Below the pieces are notes generated by a model. That model was not told the DNA's origin. It ran no database searches and saw only the letters and a program-made list of their open reading frames with translations. DNA of 9,632 nt from DAIDHK01 sp035510695. GTDB taxonomy: Bacteria > Patescibacteriota > Microgenomatia > Levybacterales > UBA12049. The first letter of the stretch is position 1. Every line of letters starts with the position of its first letter. The stretch lies in the NCBI GenBank assembly GCA_035510695.1, contig DATKGO010000048.1, positions 1-9,632 of the forward strand, given 5' to 3'. Shown here piece by piece: positions 5,163 to 9,632 of the stretch. The translations under genes were made by a program, and so were the position numbers.

Positions 5163-7685
5163 ATGGCCGATATAGGACAATTAAAACAAATAAATATAAG
5201 TCAGGAAATGAAGAAGGCGTATTTAAACTACGCCATGTCGGTTATTGTCGCTCGCGCACTTCCTGATGTTCGTGACGGACTTAAACCGGTTCACAGACGC
5301 ATTCTTTACGCCATGAATGAAATCGGTTTGACACATACTGCTAAATATAAAAAAAGCGCGACCGTGGTCGGAGAAGTTTTAGGAAAATATCATCCGCATG
5401 GAGATGTGGCTGTCTACGATGCTATGGTTCGTTTGGCTCAGGATTTTTCTATGCGTTATCCGTTTATTGACGGTCAAGGAAATTTTGGTTCAATCGACGG
5501 CGATCCGCCGGCAGCTATGCGTTATACCGAAGCTAGAATGGCAGCTATTTCTTCCGAAATGCTGACGGATATTGATAAAGAAACAGTCGATTTCGGACCC
5601 AACTTTGATGCCAGTTTGAATGAACCGTTGGTGCTTCCGGCAAAACTTCCCAATTTACTTCTCGCCGGAGCGGAAGGTATAGCCGTAGGTATGGCGACTA
5701 AAATCCCGCCGCATAATTTGGGTGAAGTTATCGATGCGATCATGCACGTTATCTCAAAAGTAAAAGTAGTTTCTTCCGCGGATCATCAAAAAGCCACAGA
5801 CGTTCCGCTTACCACTGAAACTAAAGAAACTAAAGTAGCCATCACTTCAGAAGCAACAATTGATGAATTATTGGAATTTATTAAAGGTCCGGATTTCCCC
5901 ACAGCCGGAGCAATTTATGACATTACCGAAATTCGTAACGCCTACTTTACCGGACGGGGAAAAATTCTAATTCGCGGAAAAGCGGAAATTGAAGAAATCG
6001 GTAACGGCAAATCAGCCATTATCATTACAGAATTACCATATCAAGTAAATAAAGCTCAACTAGTGGCCAAGATTGCCGATTTGGCAAAAGATAAAAAAAT
6101 AGAAGGTATTTCCGATTTGCGTGACGAATCTGACCGCCGAGGTCTGCGTATTTATGTCGAACTCAAACGTGATGCTGCTCCCAAAAAAGTACTAAATAAC
6201 TTATTCAAGCATACCTCCCTTCAAACCAGTTTCCCGGTCAATATGGTGGCTTTAGTTGACGGAACACCACAAACGTTAAATTTGAAAGTCATTTTGGAAG
6301 AATATTTAAAACATAGATATCATGTCATCAGACGCCGATCGGAATTTGAATTACGTCAGGCCAGAGCGCGCGAGCATATTCTTGAAGGATTAAAAATTGC
6401 CGTTGATCATATTGACGCGGTAATTAAAACAATCAGAGAGTCGGCTGATCAGGAAGATGCCAAGAAAAATTTGGTCACCAAATTTAAACTGAGTGAACTT
6501 CAAGCAACCGCGATTTTGGATATGCAGCTTCGCCGTTTGGCAGCCCTCGAGCGACAAAAGATTGAGGATGAATTGATGCTGGTTCGGGAAACCATTGCTT
6601 ATCTTTTAGATTTATTGGGACACTCCGAAAAAATCATGGGCGTCATCAGTGAAGAATTAAAAAACTTAAAAACCAAATATGCCGATCCTCGACGAACCAA
6701 AGTCTTCAAAAGTAAAGTCGGCGAGTTCTCCGAAGAAGATTTGATTCCCAATGAACCCACAGTCATCACTTTAACCGATACGGGATATATCAAAAGACAA
6801 TCGCTTAATTCCTTCCAAACACAGAATAGGGGAGGCAAAGGTGTTCGTGGAATGACGACTAAAGAAGAAGATACAATCGCGCACATTCAATTTGCCCAAA
6901 CTCATGACAATATTCTTTTCTTCACAAATAAAGGCAAAGCCTATCAGCTGCGGGCTTATGAAATTTCCGAAAGCAGCAGAATCAGTAAAGGAACTGCCAT
7001 TGTTAATTTGCTCAATATTGAATCGGATGAACGGGTTGAATCATTTGTAGTTTATGGCAAAGCCGAAAGAGGCACTTACGTTTTCCTGACGACCAAAAAA
7101 GGAACTGTCAAAAAATCTGCTCTTTCGGAATTTGAGAATATCAGAAAAGGCGGCATGATTGCGATTAAACTAGACGGCGGGGATGAATTGGCCTGGAGCA
7201 GTCTAACCGATGGAAAAAGTGATGTAATGCTGGTTACTAAAGACGGTAAAGCCATACGTTTTGCCGAATCGTCAGCCAGACCCATGGGCAGGGCAACTAT
7301 GGGAGTTCGGGGTATTAAACTGGTGGGTGCTGATGAAGTTATCGGAATGGATATTATTGCAGTAGGCGCGAAAAGAGAATTGTTAACGATTATGGAAAAT
7401 GGTTTGGGAAAAAGAACAGCGGCAGAACTGTTCCGAGGACAAAGCAGGGGAGGCCAAGGAGTAAAAGTGGCCAATGTGACGGATAAAACCGGGAAAGTCG
7501 TCGTTGCGCAGGTGATCCCGCAAAATACCGAAGAAGTAATTATGACCTCGAAAAAAGGTCAGGTCGTAAAATTATCCATTAATTCGATCCCTCGTTTAGG
7601 CCGCGATACGCAGGGCGTTATTTTAATGAGATTTACCGATAAAACCGAAAAAGTTGCCTCCGCCACCTGCATCGAACGAGAATAG
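5163..7685 (+). CDS. gyrA: DNA gyrase subunit A
   Basis: The 840-aa breakage-reunion subunit of gyrase. The winged-helix domain has RALPDVRDGLKPVHRRILYAM (31-51), HPHGDVAVYD (77-86) and the active-site Tyr121 in AAMRYTEAR. A tower and coiled coil follow, with LQATAILDMQLRRL near residues 445-458. The C-terminal six-blade pinwheel begins near residue 500 and holds the GyrA-box QNRGGKG (554-560), the DNA-wrapping motif that separates gyrase from topoisomerase IV; a degenerate second copy, QSRGGQG, is at 760-766. The position of E. coli Ser83 is Val82, while the acidic residue (Asp86) is kept. Residues about 197-222 form a Lys/Thr-rich insertion before the conserved GPDFPTAG. The start ATG is 57 bp after ppa and has no Shine-Dalgarno. 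folD begins 14 bp after the stop. Confidence 0.97.
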   Translation: MADIGQLKQINISQEMKKAYLNYAMSVIVARALPDVRDGLKPVHRRILYAMNEIGLTHTAKYKKSATVVGEVLGKYHPHGDVAVYDAMVRLAQDFSMRYPFIDGQGNFGSIDGDPPAAMRYTEARMAAISSEMLTDIDKETVDFGPNFDASLNEPLVLPAKLPNLLLAGAEGIAVGMATKIPPHNLGEVIDAIMHVISKVKVVSSADHQKATDVPLTTETKETKVAITSEATIDELLEFIKGPDFPTAGAIYDITEIRNAYFTGRGKILIRGKAEIEEIGNGKSAIIITELPYQVNKAQLVAKIADLAKDKKIEGISDLRDESDRRGLRIYVELKRDAAPKKVLNNLFKHTSLQTSFPVNMVALVDGTPQTLNLKVILEEYLKHRYHVIRRRSEFELRQARAREHILEGLKIAVDHIDAVIKTIRESADQEDAKKNLVTKFKLSELQATAILDMQLRRLAALERQKIEDELMLVRETIAYLLDLLGHSEKIMGVISEELKNLKTKYADPRRTKVFKSKVGEFSEEDLIPNEPTVITLTDTGYIKRQSLNSFQTQNRGGKGVRGMTTKEEDTIAHIQFAQTHDNILFFTNKGKAYQLRAYEISESSRISKGTAIVNLLNIESDERVESFVVYGKAERGTYVFLTTKKGTVKKSALSEFENIRKGGMIAIKLDGGDELAWSSLTDGKSDVMLVTKDGKAIRFAESSARPMGRATMGVRGIKLVGADEVIGMDIIAVGAKRELLTIMENGLGKRTAAELFRGQSRGGQGVKVANVTDKTGKVVVAQVIPQNTEEVIMTSKKGQVVKLSINSIPRLGRDTQGVILMRFTDKTEKVASATCIERE

Positions 7686-7687
7686 GG

Positions 7688-7693
7688 TATAAT
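7688..7693 (+). promoter_or_regulatory. folD -10 box (TATAAT) just after the gyrA stop
   Basis: A consensus TATAAT begins 2 nt after the gyrA TAG and ends 6 nt before the folD ATG. No clear -35 is seen in the end of gyrA. The spacing matches the toxin and holB promoters, so a leaderless folD mRNA is likely besides any read-through from gyrA. Confidence 0.55.
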
Positions 7694-7699
7694 AAGTGC

Positions 7700-8569
7700 A
7701 TGTTAATCAACGGACGGGAAATTGCCGAAGAAATGTATGCCGATTTAATTAAAAGGGTAGGGGAGCTTAAAAAAAATAATATCACTCCTCATCTGGCGGT
7801 AATTTTGGCGGGAAATGATAAAAATTCGCTTTCTTATATCAGACAAAAAAAATTGGCGGCTGAAAAAATCGGCGCCAAACTTTCAATTATTCAGCTGGCT
7901 AAAAATACCAGCACGCAAGATTTACTGCAAATAATTCATCAGCTTAACTTTAACGACAGCGTTCACGCGATTGTCGTGCAGAAACCGTTGCCTAATCAAA
8001 TTGATGTCGCACAAATTGACAAAGCAGTTAACTCAAACAAAGATGTGGACGCTTTTAATCCGCAGTCAAAATTTGTGTTAGCCTTGCCTCTAGCTGTGAT
8101 AAAAATATTACAAATATGTCATTCCCAAAACAATTTAACAATGAAACAATTTAACAATTTGTCGTCAGACTTTCTCTCCTGGCTCAAAACCAAATCTATT
8201 GTCATTTTGGGTAAAGGCCAAACGGCCGGACAGCCGACAATTGACTATCTGCAAAAACTTGGACTTCAACCAATTGTTATTGACCAACATACGCCAAATC
8301 CGCAAGCCTTAACCAAATCTGCCGACATTATAATCTCAGCTGTCGGGAAAGAAAATACCATTAGGAAAAATAACATAAAACCGGGCGTCATACTTATCGG
8401 AGTGGGCATGGATACGAATGAAGAAAATAAACTCCGCGGTGATTACAACGTCGATGAGATCAAGGATATAGCTTCATTTTATACTCCAACTCCGGGCGGA
8501 GTCGGCCCGGTCAACGTCGCAAGTCTCATGGAAAACGTGATTACAGCGGCGGAACAATCACAGTTATAA
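7700..8569 (+). CDS. folD: Bifunctional methylenetetrahydrofolate dehydrogenase / cyclohydrolase
   Basis: A 289-aa FolD that interconverts 5,10-methylene-, methenyl- and 10-formyl-tetrahydrofolate in the cytoplasm, feeding purine and formyl-Met synthesis. The catalytic Tyr46-x3-Lys50 pair is in SLSYIRQKK; VVQKPLP (92-98) and KDVDAFNP (114-121) form the rest of the active site; TPTPGGVGPVNVASLMEN (262-279) is the C-terminal signature. The Rossmann domain starts at SIVILGKGQTAGQP (166-179), a divergent version of GRSxxVGxP with Lys172 in place of Arg. The usual PCTP motif reads LALP (127-130), so the cleft wall differs. Between the helix ending KIL (135-137) and the Rossmann domain there are about 28 residues where E. 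coli has about 11; the extra piece (about 140-157) is encoded by repeat-like DNA. The stop codon lies inside the following repeat. The family call is secure; full bifunctionality is inferred. Confidence 0.92.
   Translation: MLINGREIAEEMYADLIKRVGELKKNNITPHLAVILAGNDKNSLSYIRQKKLAAEKIGAKLSIIQLAKNTSTQDLLQIIHQLNFNDSVHAIVVQKPLPNQIDVAQIDKAVNSNKDVDAFNPQSKFVLALPLAVIKILQICHSQNNLTMKQFNNLSSDFLSWLKTKSIVILGKGQTAGQPTIDYLQKLGLQPIVIDQHTPNPQALTKSADIIISAVGKENTIRKNNIKPGVILIGVGMDTNEENKLRGDYNVDEIKDIASFYTPTPGGVGPVNVASLMENVITAAEQSQL
8128..8160. repeat. Short direct repeat inside folD, shared with the next intergenic region
   Basis: AAACAATTTAACAAT occurs at 8128-8142 and again at 8144-8158, a 16-bp period. AACAATTTAACAATTT (8145-8160) is identical to 8603-8618 in the folD-glycosylase gap. 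Because 16 is not a multiple of three, the two copies are read in different frames (NNLTM, then KQFNNL). It codes for most of the extra segment in FolD. Confidence 0.75.
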
Positions 8570-8659
8570 AGTTTATCAAGTTATAATGTTATAAAGTATT
8601 TCAACAATTTAACAATTTTTTCGTAACTTTATAACTTTAAACATTATAACCTTATAACT
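8562..8659. repeat. Long inverted repeat between folD and the glycosylase gene
   Basis: The arms at 8562-8599 and 8623-8659 are imperfect reverse complements built of the same ~8-bp units (AAGTTATA / TATAACTT) as at 1934-2026. The 23-nt centre contains AACAATTTAACAATTT, the motif also found within folD, then a run of T. The left arm supplies the folD TAA (8567-8569), and the right arm supplies the TATAAC box before the next gene. Probable role: transcript end and spacing; inferred. Confidence 0.78.
8653..8658 (+). promoter_or_regulatory. Putative -10 box (TATAAC) of the uracil-DNA glycosylase gene
   Basis: TATAAC ends 9 nt before the ATG at 8668 and is part of the repeat arm. No -35 box is recognisable and there is no Shine-Dalgarno. 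It fits the position seen for the other genes, but repeat DNA makes such boxes common by chance. Confidence 0.35.
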
Positions 8660-8667
8660 AATCGCCT

Positions 8668-9231
8668 ATGTCCAAACAGCAACAACTCGATCAAATTGCC
8701 AACGAAATAAAAAACTGTAAACTTTGCCAAAAAGATTCCATCGGACTTCCGGTTTTCGGTGAAGGAAATCCTGACGCCAAAATAATGTTTATCGGTGAAG
8801 CACCCGGGAAACAAGAAGCGACAACCGGTCGACCTTTCATCGGCAGATCGGGAAAATTTTTAAGAGAACAAATTAAAGCCATCGGTTTAACAGAAGATGA
8901 AGTTTATATCACCAGTCCCGTAAAATATCTACCTGAACGGGGAACGCCTTCCAAAGAACAAATTGCTCACGCCAGAACGCATTTTCTCAAACAAATCGAA
9001 ATTATTGATCCCCAATTTATGGTTCTCATGGGAAAAGTTGCGGCCTGGGGAGTACTAAATAGGGAAATAGCAGTGGCCAAAATGCACGGACAAACCTTGC
9101 AGGAAAATGGCAAAACATATTTTTTCATGTATCATCCCGCAGCCGCCATCAGATTTTTCAAATTCCGCCAGACATTTATAGATGATTTCCAAAAACTAAA
9201 AGGACTCCTCAGCGCTAATTTGTCATCCTGA
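8668..9231 (+). CDS. udg: Family 4-type uracil-DNA glycosylase with incomplete Fe-S cysteine set
   Basis: A 187-aa member of the UDG superfamily that removes uracil from DNA (from cytosine deamination or dUTP use) to start base excision repair. Motif A is GEAPGKQE (43-50), followed by GRPFIGRSGKFLRE (54-67) as in family 4; motif B is HPAAAIRF (156-163) with the catalytic-site His156. The N-terminal CKLC (Cys17, Cys20) matches the first half of the family's 4Fe-4S ligands. The second half does not: the position of the third cysteine is Tyr87 (in ITSPVKY, usually TNVVKC) and that of the fourth is Ala102 (HARTHFL, usually ACRPFL). The cluster may be lost or differently bound. The start is the first in-frame ATG after the upstream repeat. 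The last codons and the TGA are supplied by the repeat element starting at 9221. No partner gene is evident. Confidence 0.9.
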   Translation: MSKQQQLDQIANEIKNCKLCQKDSIGLPVFGEGNPDAKIMFIGEAPGKQEATTGRPFIGRSGKFLREQIKAIGLTEDEVYITSPVKYLPERGTPSKEQIAHARTHFLKQIEIIDPQFMVLMGKVAAWGVLNREIAVAKMHGQTLQENGKTYFFMYHPAAAIRFFKFRQTFIDDFQKLKGLLSANLSS

Positions 9232-9355
9232 ACTTGTTTCAGGATCTTCTGTCATTCCAGCGCCTCGCCCTTCCGAAGCCTTGCGCGAAGGAGGGAAAGC
9301 TGGAATCCAGAAATGTTATGATTACTCTGGATGCTGAATCAAGTTCAGCATGACA
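9221..9355. repeat. 135-bp dispersed palindromic element with three or four hairpins
   Basis: The ends, 9221-9245 and 9331-9355, are 25-nt inverted repeats matching at 22 of 25 positions and bounded by TGTCAT...ATGACA. Each end also folds on itself: TCCTGAA/TTCAGGA at the left and ATGCTGAA/TTCAGCAT at the right, each with a 5-nt loop. Between them ATTCCAGC (9254-9261) pairs with GCTGGAAT (9299-9306), enclosing a GC-rich stretch, and TCCAGA (9306-9311) pairs with TCTGGA (9326-9331). Similar TGTCATCCTGAAC-type palindromes are common interspersed repeats in many bacterial genomes, as I remember. It has no ORF, so it would be non-autonomous; its left end forms the stop of the glycosylase gene. 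Confidence 0.8.
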
Positions 9356-9389
9356 ACTACTTTTGATTTCTTTCGATCCTTTCCTCACA

Positions 9390-9418
9390 TTGTTTTATAC
9401 TAAACCAAATGCTAATAT
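9390..9418 (+). promoter_or_regulatory. Promoter of the interrupted small gene (TTGTTT - 17 bp - TAATAT)
   Basis: TTGTTT at 9390-9395, a 17-bp spacer and TAATAT at 9413-9418 are followed by 6 nt and the ATG at 9425. The -10 box, its distance to the ATG and the 17-bp spacing copy the toxin promoter, which suggests a real gene start. Confidence 0.5.
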
Positions 9419-9424
9419 TAAATC

Positions 9425-9481
9425 ATGAAATCAAATACCAATGATTTAGTTACAAAGACTTATGTAGATATCCACGGCTAA
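9425..9481 (+). pseudogene. 5' remnant of an interrupted gene (18 codons)
   Basis: Starting from an ATG placed 6 nt after a -10 box, the frame reads MKSNTNDLVTKTYVDIHG and then stops at 9479-9481, inside the loop of the hairpin at 9472-9489. The first 15 residues look like the start of small coiled-coil proteins that begin with a 'DLVTKxYxD' stretch; this is a weak resemblance from memory. The simplest reading is a working promoter and gene start cut off by an element whose edge is close to 9468-9472. It might instead be a genuine micro-ORF. Confidence 0.35.
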
Positions 9482-9489
9482 AGCCGTGG
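9472..9489. repeat. Perfect GC-rich hairpin like the ends of IS200/IS605-type elements
   Basis: CCACGGCTAAAGCCGTGG forms a perfect 7-8 bp stem with a tiny loop, the only GC-rich perfect hairpin of this kind in the window. Such 'CCACGGCT..AGCCGTGG' hairpins are typical of IS200/IS605 ends and of REP/PATE-like relatives. No T-run follows, so it is not a standard terminator. No Y1 transposase or TnpB is visible in the remaining 143 bp. Confidence 0.55.
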
Positions 9490-9549
9490 CACCTGACTTC
9501 CCGAGACTATAGGTAAAACAACTAATTTGAGGCTACGGAGAGAATAATA

Positions 9550-9632
9550 TTGTCAAAAACAGATACTAATTTATTAAAAGAAGTTGAGCCTAATTCGCAT
9601 TTTTTTGCTAAAAATAATGTACTAAATCCGGA
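9550..9632 (+). CDS. N-terminal start of an unrecognised protein, cut by the window end
   Basis: The frame is open from 9526 to the window end. A TTG at 9550 is preceded by GGAG (9537-9540) at a 9-nt distance, a normal Shine-Dalgarno layout unlike most genes here. The 27 visible codons begin MSKTDTNLLKEVEPNSHFF and are hydrophilic. It does not resemble the start of a TnpA or TnpB protein, so it is not clear that it belongs to the element suggested by the hairpin 60 bp upstream. No family is recognised. Confidence 0.4.
   Translation, partial: MSKTDTNLLKEVEPNSHFFAKNNVLNP

Noticed and set aside
2456..7685. Topoisomerase IV (parE/parC) instead of gyrase
   Set aside because: The A subunit has an intact GyrA-box (QNRGGKG) in its C-terminal pinwheel, which marks gyrase.
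9229..9360. TGA read as glycine (as in Gracilibacteria/SR1), extending the glycosylase
   Set aside because: The extension would run through a non-coding palindromic repeat, and no conserved gene here has an in-frame TGA.
9470..9478. DnaA-box-like TATCCAC near gyrB-type origin genes
   Set aside because: A single 7-of-9 match within the hairpin stem, no cluster of boxes and no dnaA or dnaN nearby.
9472..9489. Rho-independent terminator
   Set aside because: The stem is good but no T-run follows, and no gene ends just upstream except the 18-codon remnant.

Overview
The window looks like a chromosomal segment from a candidate phyla radiation (Patescibacteria) bacterium, most like Microgenomates. 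This is inference from low GC content, short and divergent versions of universal proteins (a very small DNA polymerase III delta' subunit, a divergent FolD, a family 4 uracil-DNA glycosylase), -10 boxes sitting almost on the start codons, and AT-rich repeat-filled gaps between genes. No rRNA or tRNA is present to fix the taxonomy. UGA acts as a normal stop: the core genes have no in-frame UGA, and the glycosylase gene ends on one.

Layout. Positions 1-1170 are accessory: the tail of an unrecognised gene, a peptidase E-like gene that keeps both ends but seems to have lost its catalytic middle, and a minus-strand toxin-antitoxin pair of BrnT/RHH type with a near-consensus promoter and a candidate operator. 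A divergent gene (1255-1944) encodes the clamp-loader delta' subunit. It converges on a minus-strand DUF4258-like gene (2024-2377), and the two share a 93-bp inverted repeat that contains both stop codons. From 2456 to 9231 there is a co-directional housekeeping block: gyrB, ppa, gyrA, folD and a family 4 uracil-DNA glycosylase. From 9221 on, the DNA turns accessory again: a 135-bp three-hairpin repeat element, the promoter and first 18 codons of a gene apparently cut short, an IS200/IS605-like perfect hairpin, and the start of a new ORF that runs off the window.

How the parts relate. GyrB and GyrA form DNA gyrase; their genes are separated by pyrophosphatase, which pulls nucleic acid synthesis forward by removing PPi. 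FolD supplies one-carbon folates for purines, and HolB and the glycosylase serve replication and uracil repair. The link is growth and DNA maintenance rather than one dedicated pathway. Most core genes have their own -10 box, so this does not look like one tight operon.

Main points for a second look: (1) promoters placed for leaderless or nearly leaderless mRNAs, while the internal antitoxin gene has a perfect Shine-Dalgarno; (2) a family of about 40-nt repeats, built of ~8-bp AACTTTAT units, in three gaps, supplying stop codons and -10-like boxes; (3) a related short repeat apparently inserted in frame into folD; (4) a three-hairpin element with internal covariation supplying the glycosylase stop; (5) loss of two of four Fe-S cysteines in the glycosylase; (6) an in-frame core deletion in the peptidase E-like gene. 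I see no large new multi-gene system.
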